A stretch of DNA of 64,000 bases from Synaphobranchus kaupii (GCA_029718625.1 CM056395.1:22978135-23042134), one strand, 5' to 3'. Shown: positions 1 through 11,554, counted from the first letter of the stretch. Made by a program: numbers and translations. Notes: generated by a model from the sequence alone, not told the origin.

Positions 1-1720
1 TGTCATTTGCCCACTTCTCTTTGAAGTTAGGAAGTAACTTCTGCTTGATCATGTTAACATTACAGGGCAGCTTGTTCCTAAAAATGTACACCAAGTCAGC
101 CTCCTCAAAAATAGAACACTGCTCTTTTGTCCAGGGGTGGTTATGTGCTTTATCCCAATTGAAAACCTTTTTTGTTATCCTACTCTCTGGCATATCAATA
201 AGGCGATTCCAAAGCCGAACCATCTCCCCTTTCTGCCTGATCTCCAGAGGTTCCCATCCCATGTCTCCTTGAATTGCAAGAGTGGGGGCAAATTTATGTA
301 ACCCAAGAAAGCACCGTATTGCCTTATTTTGAACAGAAATAGCTCTTTTAGCTTCTTTATATCCCCATACACCAGCTCCGTATATCAATATGGGGCATAC
401 GCAAGAATCATACAGTTTGGAGTATACGGAGTATCCAAGATCTTTACAAGTTTTTAGTTTACTAACTATTGACCCAACCGCTCGCCCTGCAGAGTCAGCC
501 AATAGACCAATCCCTTCCTCAAAACACATATATTCATCCAAAGTTAAACCCAGGTATTTATAATAATTACTTATCTCCAAAGACAATGCTCCGAATGAAA
601 AATTGTGCAATGTTTGTGCAGTCCCCTTCTTTCTGAAGTGCATAATTTGAGTTTTGCTTTGATTAATTGTAAGTCTCCATTTGGAGCACCAGTTGTAGGC
701 AATATTAAGCATTTTCTGCAAGTCGGCTTCAGACTCTGCAAGGCATATTATATCATCAGCATATAACAAACAACCAATAATTACATCAGCTTTAACACCA
801 ACATTAGAGGCCTTGATCTGCTGGATGAGATCATTTACAAAAACTGCAAAGAGGGTGGGTGAAAGCACATCTCCCTGTTTCACACCAAAGGGTGTTGGGA
901 ACCAACCAGTTGTCAATTCATTCACTTGTACACAAGCTACAGGGGAATAATATAGTGCTTTGATTGCTTTATAAAATGTACCATCTACACCAGCCTGAAT
1001 AAGTTTATAAAAAGAGCAGATCCCTATTAACCCAATCGAATGCCTTTTGAAAATCAATAAAACACACATATGTGGATTTTCTTTCTTTAATTCTAGCTCT
1101 GATAATTGAGGAAACTGTATAAATATGATCAATACAGGCTCTGTGTTTTCGAAATCCATTTTGTTCATCAGCGAGTAAACCTGACAAATACCGGGACAGC
1201 CTATTGTTTATAATACTGGAGTATATTTTATAAACCGTACTCATAAGACTAATGCCCCTGTAATTTAAAGGGATCCTAGGGTCATTCTTTGCAGACTTTG
1301 GGATGGGCTTAATAATAGACTTATACCAGAGTGTAGGAATGACACCATGTAGGAAACAGGTCTGAAATAAGCTAAATAACACAGGTAATACATTAGGAGT
1401 TTTAAGTACTTCATTATGCAAGCCCTCTACACCAACTGCTTTCCCATTTTTTGCCTTCTTAATAGCCAACGTAACTTCCTCCAGGGTGAGCCTGGCATTT
1501 AAGTGTTGATTTGGTGTGTAATTAGTTTGGTACATCTCCATCTCAAGTTTATTTTTTGTATTACATATATCAACCAAGAAATTCTCATCAAAAATGGGTG
1601 GGATACAATTCCCAGAAAACAAATTTGTAACAAATTTTGATTTGATTAGGTTGATTTTGTTTATTTCAGTATTTTTTCCACTTTCTTTTAGTGTAGTTTA
1701 ATCTGAATTTCTGTGTCCTT
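1..1720 (-). mobile_element. LINE (non-LTR retrotransposon) ORF2 fragment, reverse transcriptase and C-terminal region
   Basis: Read on the minus strand, this is the reverse transcriptase part of a non-LTR retrotransposon, the enzyme that copies the element's RNA into DNA at a nicked target. The frame is open from about 1697 down to 1005 and shows the RT core: 'NYRGISL' near 1250, 'EQNGFRK' near 1150 and 'FIDFQKAFD' near 1050. A second frame, open from about 1008 to the window edge, continues the same protein with 'GVKQGDVLSP' near 875, the catalytic 'YADD' at 752-763, and a C-terminal region with 'YKYLGL' and a tryptophan-rich stretch. The two frames are separated by one base in the A-run at 1009-1013, so a single frameshift breaks the copy. 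No stop lies between that point and base 1. The 5' end, including any endonuclease domain, is missing: the similarity stops just before the G-rich minisatellite at about 1728. Motif style suggests a jockey/CR1/I-like rather than L1 clade, but I cannot assign the clade. Confidence 0.9.
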
Positions 1721-1727
1721 TCTAGGG

Positions 1728-4203
1728 GATAGGGTGGTTCAGGAGGGTGGCGGGAGGGGGGGGGGGGGTAGGTTTGGGAAGGTGGGTGGGAGATTAGGTT
1801 GGGTTGATGTTGTGGGGGGTAGGTTTGGGGTGGTGGGTGGGGGATTAGGTTGGGTTGATGTTGGGGGGGGGGGGGGGGTAGGTTTGGGAAGGTGGGTGGG
1901 AGATTTGGTTGGGTTGATGTTGGGGGGGGTAGGTTTGGGAAGGTGGGTGGGGGGATTAGGTTGGGTTGATGTTGGGGGGTAGGTTTGGGATGGTGGGTGG
2001 GGGGATTAGGTTGGGTTGATGTTGGGGGGGTAGGTTTGGGATGGTGGGTGGGGGGATTAGGTAGGGTTGATGTTGGGGGGTAGGTTTGAAGGTGGGTGGG
2101 GGGATTAGGTTGGGTTGATGTTGGGGGGGTAGGTTTGGGAAGGTGGGTGGGGAGATTAGGTTGGGTTGATGTTGGGGGGTAGGTTTGGTATGGTGGGTGG
2201 GGGGATTAGGTTGGGTTGATGTTGGGGGGTAGGTTTGGGATGGTGGGTGGGGGATTAGGTTGGGTTTATGTTGGGGGGGTAGGTTTGGGATGGTGGGTGG
2301 GGGGGATTAGGTTGGATTGATGTTGGGGGGGTAGGTTTGGGAAGGTGGGTGGGGGATTTGGTTGGGTTGATGTTGGGGGGTAGGTTTGGGAAGGTGGGTG
2401 GGGGATTTGGTTGGGTTGATGTTGGGGGGGTAGGTTTGGGATGGTGGGTGGGGGGATTTGATTGGGTTGATGTTGGGGGGGTAGGTTTGGGAAGGTGGGT
2501 GGGGGGATTTGGTTGGGTTGATGTTGGGGGAGTAGGTTTGGGAAGGTGGGTGGGGGATTTGATTGGGTTGATGTTGGGGGGTAGGTTTGGGAAGGTGGGT
2601 GGGGGATTAGGTTGGGTTGATGTTGGGGGGGTAGGTTTGGGAAGGTGGGTGGGGGATTTGGTTGGGTTGATGTTGGGGGGTAGGTTTGGGAAGGTGGGTG
2701 GGGGATTTGGTTGGGTTGATGTTGAGGGGGTAGGTTTGGGAAGGTGGGTGGGGGGATTTGGTTGGGTTGATGTTGGGGGGGGTAGGTTTGGGAAGGTGGG
2801 TGGGGGGATTTGGTTGGGTTGATGTTGGGGGGGTAGGTTTGGGAAGGTGGGTGGGGGGATTTGGTTGGGTTGATGTTGGGGGGGGTAGGTTTGGGAAGGT
2901 GGGGTGGGGGGATTTGGTTGGGTTGATGTTGGGGGGGTAGGTTTGGGAAGGTGGGTGGGGGATTTGGTTGGGTTGATGTTGGGGGGGTAGGTTTGGGAAG
3001 GTGGGTGGGGGGATTTGGTTGGGTTGATGTTGGGGGGTAGGTTTGGGAGGTGGGTGGGGGATTTGGTTGGGTTGATGTTGAGGGGGTTGGTTGGGGTGGG
3101 TGGGGGGTGGTGGGTTGTGTGTGGGGGTGGTTGGGTGGTGGGTGGGGGTTGGTTGGGGGTTGGTTGGGGTGGGTGGGGGGATTTGGTTGGGTTGATGTTG
3201 GGGGGGTAGGTTTGGGAGGTGGGTGGGGGGATTTGGTTGGGTTGATGTTGGGGGGTAGGTTTGGGAAGGTGGGTGGGGGGATTTGGTTGGGTGATGTTGG
3301 GGGGGTAGGTTTGGGAAGGTGGGTGGGGGATTTGGTTGGGTTGATGTTGGGGGGGTAGGTTGGGAGGTGGGTGGGGGGATTTGGGTTGGGGTTGGTGGGG
3401 GTGGGTGGGGGGTGGTGGGGGTTTGTGGGGTGGTTGGGGGTGGGTGGGGGGGTTTGGTTGGGTTGTGTGGGGGGGTTGGGTTGGGGGGGTGGGGTGGGGG
3501 GGTGGGGTTGGGTTGGTGGGTTGGGGGGTAGGTTTGGGGGGTGGGTTGGGTGGGTTGGTTGGGTGGTGGGGGGGAGGTGGGTGGGTGGGGTGGTTGGGTG
3601 TGTGGGGGGGTAGGTTGGGAGGTGGGTGGGGGATTTGGTTGGGTTGATGTGGGGGGGTAGGTTTGGAGGTGGGTGGGGGTTGGTGGGTGTGGGGGGGTTG
3701 GGTGTGGGGTTGGTGGGTGGGGGGGGGTAGGTTGGGTTGGGTGGGGGGGTGGTGGGGGTTGGTGGGGTGGGGGGTGGTGTGGGGGGTGGTTTGGGTTGGT
3801 GGGTGGGGGATTTGGGTGGGGTTGGTTGGGGGGTGGTGGGGGTTGGTGGGGGTGGGGGTGGTGGGGGTGGTGTGGGGTTGGTGGGTTGTGGGTGGGGGGT
3901 TGGGTTTGGGTGGTGGGTGGGGGATTAGGTTGGGTTGATGTTGGGGGGGTAGGTTTGGGAAGGTGGGTGGGGGATTAGGTTGGGTTGATGTTGGGGGGTA
4001 GGTTTGGGATGGTGGGTGGGGGATTAGGTTGGGTTGATGTTGAGGGGGTAGGTTTGGGAAGGTGGGTGGGGGGATTGGTGGGTTGTTGTTGAGGAGGTAG
4101 GTTTGGGAAGGTGGGTGGGGGATTTGGTTGGGTTGATGTTGAGGGGGTAGGTTTGGGAAGGTGGGTGGGGGGATTTGGTTGGGTTGATGTTGGGGGGGGG
4201 GGA
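1728..4203. repeat. G/T-rich minisatellite, about 50-bp unit
   Basis: Roughly 48 tandem copies of a 49-52 bp unit. Each unit contains 'TAGGTTTGGGAAGGTGGGTG', then a G-run, then 'GATTTGGTTGGGTTGATGTT', then six to nine G. Variation between copies is mainly in G-run length and in ATT-A-GG versus ATT-T-GG. Between about 3075 and 3900 the order breaks down into almost pure G/T sequence in which A is nearly absent, after which regular units return. The strand bias is extreme: almost no C on the plus strand. Dense G-runs of three or more give very high G-quadruplex potential. Long open frames here (for example 2337-2822) are a by-product of the missing A and C, not genes. Confidence 0.95.
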
Positions 4204-4915
4204 TTTAATGTTGTTAATGTCTCTTAAGTGTGATAATCGATATGGATATCGGATGTCTCCAATACTATTATATGAAGGGACTTTTATTTCCCTGCCACAG
4301 CTGAATGTCCCGGTAAAATGGAATGTGGAATGCAAAGGATTGCTACGGACAGCGGTGTTGCCTAGCGATCGGAAGGCATGGGACTTCTTATCAGAGCGTT
4401 ACAGGTTGGAATCCTGTGTGCGGCACTTTTGTTGTACCCTTGGTTACAGTGTCTCTGTCAATATCCAACTGTGCAAATGAATGACATGTGACCTGCTCGC
4501 TTCAACCGCGGAAAAAGGAAGGGATGCCCACCAATCAAATGGAGGACGGCAACACGGAGCGAACATTACATTTTACACACGTGAAAGGATTTTAATTTAT
4601 AAAGCAGCGAGCACGCTAACGCGAGGGCACGGCTCAAGCACATCGTGGCTGCCTTTCATGGAGGGAGAGGCATTTTTTGGGAGCCTTTTAGTAAAAACAG
4701 AGAGATGTGTGAAGCCATCCGAAGTGACACTTGTCACCTTTTTACGAGAGCCACTTCAACCCCCGCAAACACCTGCAACATATCAATCCACTCAACAAAA
4801 CCGTTGACACCATCACGTCACGTGACCTAGATCAAGATATTAACCCTTTGAAGGGTAGGTTTTTTGGAATGTCTTCTTTTTTTTTTTTTATTCTATGTCA
4901 GTGTTCTGGAAATCA
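4204..4915. other. Unique sequence, no feature recognised
   Basis: Mixed-composition DNA following the minisatellite. Open frames here are short, without recognisable domains or good splice context. A T-run lies at about 4877-4889. Confidence 0.5.
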
Positions 4916-4917
4916 GG

Positions 4918-4998
4918 TGTTGTAGTGCTGGGCTAAAACAAAAACCTGCACCCACACCGGCCCTTTCCGGATAAGATTGGACACCCCTGGGTTAAGGG
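4918..4998. repeat. Fragment of a short dispersed element (same family as 48781-48957)
   Basis: The stretch with 'CCCACACCGGCCC' followed by 'GATAAGATTGGACACCCCTG' matches in order the right end of the element at 48781-48957 ('CCCACACCGGCCCATTCTGG', then 'AAGATTGAGGACCC'). Only this end is present here. Confidence 0.5.
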
Positions 4999-5039
4999 GA
5001 CCACAAATTAAAAAATGAGAGTTGGTCCTTTGTTTATGG

Positions 5040-5400
5040 CAGCCATAATTTTTCAATTGTATTATCCACACATACTGATATGCATATAGTGATATCTTAT
5101 TTTCAGGTCTTATTTTTACTCTTGATGTCTTATTTTCAGGTTCTCTTACAAGCGATACTATAATCTCTCTGCATTTGAATGCATCTCTATGGGAATTGGG
5201 GGGGGTAAATTAGTCAAACCATCACTCTGCTGCCAGATATGCGGTAAATGTGGATAGATCACTTTAAGGGTTTCTTCTCCTGACTCATACTGCCATAGAG
5301 TTCAATAAGAAAATGTGATGAAACAATCAGTCCACATCTACTGCAGGGTGATGGTTTACAGCTGAATCTAGTCCCCTGAAAGAGTAGCTGAAAATAGGAT
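5040..5400 (-). repeat. Dispersed repeat, inverted relative to 16390-16700
   Basis: The segment with 'CTTACAAGCGATACTATAA', 'CTCTGCATTTGAATG' and 'CTCTATGGGAATTGGGG' reappears as its reverse complement at about 16630-16700. Flanking phrases such as 'ACTTTAAGGGTTTCTTCTCC' and 'TTTACAGCTGAATCTAGTCC' are also shared with 16390-16615. The 16-kb copy adjoins a Tc1/mariner-type inverted terminus, so this may be internal sequence of the same non-autonomous element. No terminus is visible here. Confidence 0.65.
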
Positions 5401-5817
5401 ACGCATTCAGGAGACGCTCTGCTCTGTCCGTGACGACCAGTCTACACTGCTGAGCAGCAGCAACAGGTATGGGATGAGGTGTCGGCGTTTGGCGGCCGAT
5501 GGCTATTTCCGCGGCCGTTTATTCACGCGAGGTCCACTCGCGGTCACGGTCTCTGGTGCTCTTCGCTCTGCGATGGGTTTTTTTGTTTTCTCTCCACTTC
5601 CTAGAGCCGTCCTTTATCAGCTAAGTGAAACGCAGAAAGGAACGACGGGCTTTGGTCCTTTTGTCCTGCCCGCCTCTCTCTGGGCGAGCGGAGGTTAATT
5701 GGTCCGTCAGCGAGAGGCCACCTCTGTCGCTCTCTCTCTGATTGTGTGCCCGGACGTGCGAAAAAGCCGCCGCTCTGAAAGGGCTCTAACGAGCCAGGGA
5801 GCCTGATGTCGTTCTTA
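5401..5817. other. CpG-containing unique sequence up to the assembly gap
   Basis: Moderately GC-rich, with CpG-containing motifs such as 'TTCCGCGGCCG' and 'TTCACGCGAGG'. It could be the edge of a CpG island cut by the gap. The open frame 5474-5698 has no recognisable protein features. Confidence 0.35.
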
Positions 5818-6317
5818 NNNNNNNNNNNNNNNNNNNNNNNNNNNNNNNNNNNNNNNNNNNNNNNNNNNNNNNNNNNNNNNNNNNNNNNNNNNNNNNNNNN
5901 NNNNNNNNNNNNNNNNNNNNNNNNNNNNNNNNNNNNNNNNNNNNNNNNNNNNNNNNNNNNNNNNNNNNNNNNNNNNNNNNNNNNNNNNNNNNNNNNNNNN
6001 NNNNNNNNNNNNNNNNNNNNNNNNNNNNNNNNNNNNNNNNNNNNNNNNNNNNNNNNNNNNNNNNNNNNNNNNNNNNNNNNNNNNNNNNNNNNNNNNNNNN
6101 NNNNNNNNNNNNNNNNNNNNNNNNNNNNNNNNNNNNNNNNNNNNNNNNNNNNNNNNNNNNNNNNNNNNNNNNNNNNNNNNNNNNNNNNNNNNNNNNNNNN
6201 NNNNNNNNNNNNNNNNNNNNNNNNNNNNNNNNNNNNNNNNNNNNNNNNNNNNNNNNNNNNNNNNNNNNNNNNNNNNNNNNNNNNNNNNNNNNNNNNNNNN
6301 NNNNNNNNNNNNNNNNN
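5818..6317. other. Assembly gap, 500 N
   Basis: Exactly 500 consecutive N. A round number of this kind usually marks a scaffold gap of unknown true size. Reading frames spanning it are meaningless. Confidence 0.99.
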
Positions 6318-7500
6318 AAATGCACTTGACCTACGCGTTGTGGCTGTAGACGTACATTGGGTAGCCTACTTGGCAAAAGTTGATTTTTAATCATTTTTAA
6401 TCACTATTAGTTTAATCACTATTGTGCAGCCTAAATGGAATGAAGCTGAAGCCAGTTGAAATTATTACAGGAATAGCCTCTGTATAAATATTTATTGGAC
6501 ACAGCCATATGAAAATAATTACGCATCACCAGTCATGTTGTATGCAAGACGCAAAACTGTATTCATATTTTTTCTATAAATCCGACCTAGTATTAATAGC
6601 CTAGAAGACCTAACAATCGTCGCAACTGGCGTGATAGAAATCTTGAAAGTCACAGTCGCGTCTTCTATCTCTCTTACACAGCCACTTTCCCAATGATATC
6701 TGCCCCTCTCTTCTGCAGACAAGAGGTCCAGGATGCCATTTCCTGTACTGTCCGGCAAAACTTTGTTCGTGAATGGTTATTTTCTTTATACATTTTTATC
6801 TCAGCTGGAGTTCGCAATTCAGAGGAAGCATTTTAGCCCTGGTTATCCCCTGCCACATAGCGGCTTTTGAGCTAGGCTGCACACCGCTACTAACGCTCCC
6901 AATAAGCACATGTTTATTTTCTTGTTCATTCATAAGCATTTACAGTTTACCCTGCTTTCCTGCTGCCCATAATACTGGAGAAAACCGCGTTAGCATGTGC
7001 GTTTTAAAGGAGGTGGCATTGCCAAATATACGTAGATAATAAAATGGGCTTGTGAGTATGGTAATTCATGATGATGTGAACACGCTTCCTAATATACGAT
7101 CAAGTCTGGATTTATCATACATTTAAGCTCAGATCAGTGATTTACAGAAGCTTGATGAATTTCGTACACAAGCTGGATCCGTCAAATATACGCTCTTATT
7201 TACGACCATATTGGTAAATGAGACCCATTCAGAGCTCAGAGGTTCTACTGCAATTCAGTGTTGAAAATAGGGCCTTACTGTGTGAAAAACAAGTGTTTTA
7301 TTAATAATATATTCGTCATTTTTCTTCATCATACAGTATAGTCATCATTAATTAAGATACATTCAGCTCAAGCAAAACAGATGTTTTGGTATTCAAAACA
7401 AAAGACCAAAAAACCAGTACTTTCAAATCTGTACTTTTTCTGTTACTTTTTCTTTTTCACATAAAAATCAAAGAAAATCACAATGTACGAACTAGGAATA
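6318..7500. other. AT-rich unique sequence, nothing recognised
   Basis: No coding potential, terminal repeats or tandem arrays seen. AT-rich stretches near 7300-7480 are low-complexity. Confidence 0.5.
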
Positions 7501-7580
7501 ATTTTACATTTTACATTACATTACATTAATTTAGCAGACGCTTTTATCCTACGATTTTAAGGGCAGATTGAGAAGAACAA
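7501..7580 (-). repeat. SINE tail fragment (fish 'GATAAAAGCGTCTGCTAAAT' type)
   Basis: On the minus strand this reads as the common fish SINE tail: 'GGATAAAAGCGTCTGCTAAA' with minor changes, then TAATGTAATGTAA. The same tail type recurs at 48465-48512 and, split by an insertion, at 45206-45270. Only the tail is recognisable. Confidence 0.6.
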
Positions 7581-8678
7581 AGGCCTACACGAGGAACGTT
7601 GCAATCAAACCAGATTCACATTTTAAAAAAACACATTCTTTTTTCTGCAAATCAATACAGTATTGTTTTTGAAAAACGAATCAAGGCCCCAGCTCCAGAG
7701 AGAACAGGATTGGAACCTTTAAATCATTCACTTTTTTTTTTTTTTTTTTTTTTGTTTTGTTTGAAAACGAACATGTTTCCTGTTTACACAGAGTCCGAAA
7801 GTACACTTCCATAGAAGCCAGGATGAATAATTCAAAGCACAGATCCCACAGTCATCTACATTTGCGAGCCACCATATTGTGATTAGATCACATCACCAAG
7901 AGGGAGGGTGGGGGTGGGACGCGACTGTGATTTTATCCATTTCTAAGTCTGCCTCCTCTGTGCTCTAGATTGAATGAAATTAGTTGGGGGAGTGGGGGCT
8001 AAAAATGGCATTTATACCAATATGTGAAAACAGGAGGTTTGATATTATCAGTTTGCGGCTGTACATCATCTCAAAATCAAATTATGCCCGCGACTCTCGC
8101 TCCGCTTGTGTCGCACAGCCAGGCTGTGCTTTTTCATTTCGGTAATCGCGGCCTCTGGAACAGCTTCATCGCTGATCTCGCAGCTCCATTACGACAGATC
8201 CGCTTTTTGTTGTGCGGAAATTCGCGCTCCGGGAATGAAGGATTTTTGGAGACATTAAGGCTCTCCCTCTTTTTTTCAGGGAGGGGGGGGGCTTTAGTAA
8301 AAACGCAGAGAGAAGTGAGCCACGTCTTGGCCATCCTCACACACTAGTATCACATCACGCTGTTTGTAATTAGACCTCCTGGAGTATATTTTCTCTCAAC
8401 TGCCAGTGAAAATGTATTTACCAAATAGAGGATTTTTGAAAAGAACTAAGAAAAGGGTTTGTATTTAAAACGTGTTTTTCTTCTACTGAACGTTGTCTTT
8501 ATGGAGCCTTGCTGGTGTGCATTGACTGCTGTTGTGGTTGCTTATTACCTGTTACCAGTGTTCGATTTGGTGGGGTCTGTGATATCACAGAAAACCATTA
8601 AAACAAAGGGGATGGTTTTTGTCCATTTTTTTTAAGGGAGGATGGCATCCCCTTGCACTCCCTTCAAATTGACCCCTG
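7581..8678. other. Unique sequence with a poly-T tract
   Basis: Contains a poly-T run at about 7732-7752 and a moderately CpG-containing patch at 8090-8340. No convincing exon: the open frame 8024-8347 lacks recognisable domains. Confidence 0.4.
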
Positions 8679-8965
8679 CACTGCAAATAAAGTCTGTCTT
8701 AACAAGTGTTTCAGTCTCGTAATGAGACTTAAAATCTTTTTTTTTCCTCTCAAGTAGAAAATATTAGCTTGTTTTCAGGTACTTTTTGCTTGACAAGTGA
8801 AATTGTCATAGGCCTTTAGCAAATCTTGAAATGAGTGAAACTGTCTCACCTCATTGGCAATCTTTTTGTCTTATTTAGCAGAAATGTAATAGAAGTAACA
8901 TTTTAAGTCTAAATATGAGACTAGAATACTTGTTAAGATTGACTTATTTTTTGATTTTTGAAGTA
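8679..8965 (+). mobile_element. Non-autonomous DNA element, family shared with 51712-51985
   Basis: Begins 'CACTGCAAATAAAGTCTGTC' and continues 'TTAACAAGTGTTTCAGTC', 'GCTTGACAAGTGAAATT', 'CAAATCTTGAAATGAGT' and 'TTTTTGTCTTATTTAGCA', all of which recur in order in the copy at 51712-51985. The right end has decayed, so the inverted 'TTTTTGCAGTG' seen in the other copy is not clear here. It encodes no protein. It resembles the CACTGCAAAAA-ended MITEs common in fish; the superfamily is unassigned. Confidence 0.75.
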
Positions 8966-10003
8966 TGCTTGTTACTTATTCTGCAAAGTGAATGTATATC
9001 AATGCACCGTTTTAAATAGCGTTCCAGAGGGAATTTTATGTTGGAACATTCCAGAGAGGCATTTTTCACCAAGAAGATTTCCTATGCCTCACCCCACTGA
9101 TAACCACTGCGTCACTGATAACCACTGCAGTTAACCTCGGTGGTGAGACCACACTCTGACACGGACCTGAGCTGTCGAGAGCACAAATCATTGCCATGTT
9201 GTGGACTAACGTGATTCACCGAATACACAACACCGAATTTAATCTGTGTTCAAAAGGGATCCCGCCAAGAAAGGTTAAAGGTCAAGTTTCAGGATGCATG
9301 CACGTGATGTCGCTTATCGCCTCAGTGTCGGCGGCCATTTTCATTTCCGTCTAATGAAAATTAATATTTCATGCATGTGGTAAAAGTGTAAATGAGGATG
9401 AATATTTACACTCCGAGGTTGGAAGCCGTTGCGTTTGATGGTTTCTAAAAAAAAAAGAAGTGATTTGATTTAATGTGTGGGCGCACGGAGACCGATTTCT
9501 TTGATTAGAGAGTCTGAGAAGCACGTCAAACAATAACAAGGCCACCTACGCCCATTCTAAGAAATGCTATCTGTGCTTTCACCTCACAGTCGTCCTGTAA
9601 CATGTGTTTCTATTCTGGATCTGGACGCAAAGCTTTTTGCTTTCGGTACAGGTCAGTGAAAATGAACAACTGGCAGATAAAGTCGACATTTTTTCCTAGG
9701 GACATGCCGCATGCCTAATCCCTGGGCTTTTACGTGACGGATTTGGAAATAGCTAGCACATCCCTCCTTTTCTCACAGTATTCCACCCTTGCCCCCTCCC
9801 CACCCTTCCGAGTTCATTTTTCCTGACTGCCGTTTAGACGGGAAAATGGAAAAGCCAAACGTTCTCTCGTGTGAGCTGAAGCAGGAATCCTCTGGCGTGT
9901 GATCTGTGGTGGTATGTGCGCACAAATGCACTTTCCACACATCTCCTCAGATTTGTGGGCCAGGCCTGGCTAATCTCCAAATTGCTATTCCAGTTGACAA
10001 ATG
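8966..10003. other. Unique sequence, no feature recognised
   Basis: Mixed composition; a short CpG-containing patch lies near 9320-9500. No exon-like open frame with good splice sites and no repeat structure seen. Confidence 0.45.
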
Positions 10004-10080
10004 CCCCCCCCCCCCCCCAATACACACACACGCACACGCACACGCACACACACACACACACACGCACACACGCACGCATG
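10004..10080. repeat. Poly-C followed by an imperfect (CA)n microsatellite
   Basis: About sixteen C, then CA repeats interrupted by CG. Overlapping open frames such as 9906-10373 and 9834-10079 owe their His/Thr or Cys/Val runs to this tract. Confidence 0.9.
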
Positions 10081-10139
10081 TGCCTGGGAGGATACTATGC
10101 AATGTTCCCTTAATGGAAAAACCACCTCACGTTTCCACT

Positions 10140-10440
10140 GTGTTTTCACGGCCCAAAGGCGCCAAGTTTTCCACGCGCGGGGGCCTGAGAAACCGCCCGT
10201 CTCGTCTCGTCTCGTCTAGTGCAGAGCAGCGCCCGCCCCGCTGGCCAGGTACGCCGCGGGTCCAGGCCAGCGATTCGGCGGGAATCGTACCGCGCGGCGG
10301 GTTGCGGGGGAGGTCAGACGCAAAAGAAAAGGTTTCTCGGCGAGCCCCGCGCTGCTCTCACGCTGGCGGGTGAGAAGATTAAAGCGCTCTCCTCTGCATA
10401 CCGCACTGAACCTGGATGAGGTGAGGTCGCCGGGGTGTGC
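10140..10440. promoter_or_regulatory. Small CpG-rich segment (possible CpG island)
   Basis: GC- and CpG-rich, with motifs such as 'GCGCGGCGGGTTGCGGGGG' and a short (CTCGT)n run at 10199-10215. It ends near a possible splice donor, 'GATGAGGTGAGG' (10415-10426). No TATA box or clear coding exon. Promoter or enhancer function is inferred from composition only. Confidence 0.25.
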
Positions 10441-11442
10441 TATTGGCGCTATTGGCAGAACACAGAGAACGGACCGGTTTGATCCGGACTGAAGAGGATC
10501 CTGCACTGTCAAAGGTTCAGTGTGAAATGTTGAGTTTTTATGGGTCAAAATGGATGCCATTCACTCTATCAGAGTTGATATAGCACTGAACACCCTTCTG
10601 TATGTAAGCAAGCTTATGCTTTTGCCCTAGGCACAGCCGTAGGCCATGTTAGACGAAGCAATTTATCTGCATCTTGTGTATTCAGCTGCGCAGTTGTTTG
10701 GTATTCAGTTCCAGTGAAGTGTATCAAAAAGTAAAGCAAACAGCTTAATAATCATTATAATCAAAGATAAATTATAATACAAACAATTCTGTATACACCG
10801 CAGAAACAACAGAAGTTTCAACTTTAAAAAGCTAGCTCAATGTTTATTAATTGAAACCAACCTCTAGGCCTGCAATATTAAAGTATGAAAGAGTCCAAGT
10901 TAAAAATTGATTCAAGATATTTCAAACAAATTAAACATGGTCACGCTTTAAGGGCCTATGTTTACTGTAACAAAACAGTTTTAATCACTGCTTGAGTTGA
11001 AGAACCGTTGAACAACTTCAGAGTCCTAAATTATTGGTTAATGGTTTCAAGAGTTTCCGATGATTGATATTTCAGGCTGAAATCATACACATCATGCCCC
11101 ATTGTTCCTCATAGTTTAGACAGTGTATAACGATGCCAAGCACTTCTTATGTTATTTTTCTAAATATTGCTAATCTACTCAGAGACTTTTTTCCACTTAT
11201 CAAGGGTGTGACAGACATTGTTTGTGCCCCTGGCCATAATCAAATGGCTTTGATTGAAGAAGTATTGCCGGGCTGTTTCTGTTAGCTCATGCAAGCAACA
11301 GCTTTCTTTGTTAAACTGCTTGAAAAGGCTAACAACAAACTAGGACCTCCACTGAAGCATATTTAATAATTATAGCAGTTAATTCACATGGACAGTGTCA
11401 ATATGCTCTTAACATCCACTTCTGCAAATGCTGTCCGTCTTA
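10441..11442. other. AT-rich unique sequence, nothing recognised
   Basis: No terminal repeats, tandem arrays or coding signal noticed. Confidence 0.5.
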
Positions 11443-11492
11443 CCACCCCCCCCCCACCCCCCCCCGCCCCTGTCCCGCCCCCCCCCCCCCCA
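11443..11492. repeat. Interrupted poly-C tract
   Basis: About 50 bases almost entirely C, broken by single A, G and T positions. One of many C- or G-homopolymers in the window. Confidence 0.95.
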
Positions 11493-11554
11493 TTCCCTTT
11501 CTCCTTTTCAGTCCTAAACTGATTGGACGGACTCAAAAACGTTTTTGGAACATG

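Noticed and set aside
2337..3938. Long Gly/Val/Trp-rich open frames in the G/T array
   Set aside because: They exist only because the tandem unit has almost no A or C to form stops; frames jump with every change in G-run length.
1728..4203. Telomere-like sequence (GATTAGG, GGTTGGG motifs)
   Set aside because: There are no consecutive TTAGGG units; the period is about 50 bp, so it is an ordinary minisatellite.
4024..4335. Minus-strand frame with 'NINPTKSPHPPSQTYP' repeats
   Set aside because: It is the complement of the minisatellite; unit length varies and breaks the frame elsewhere.
5786..6394. Open frames of about 200 codons
   Set aside because: They consist almost wholly of N from the assembly gap.
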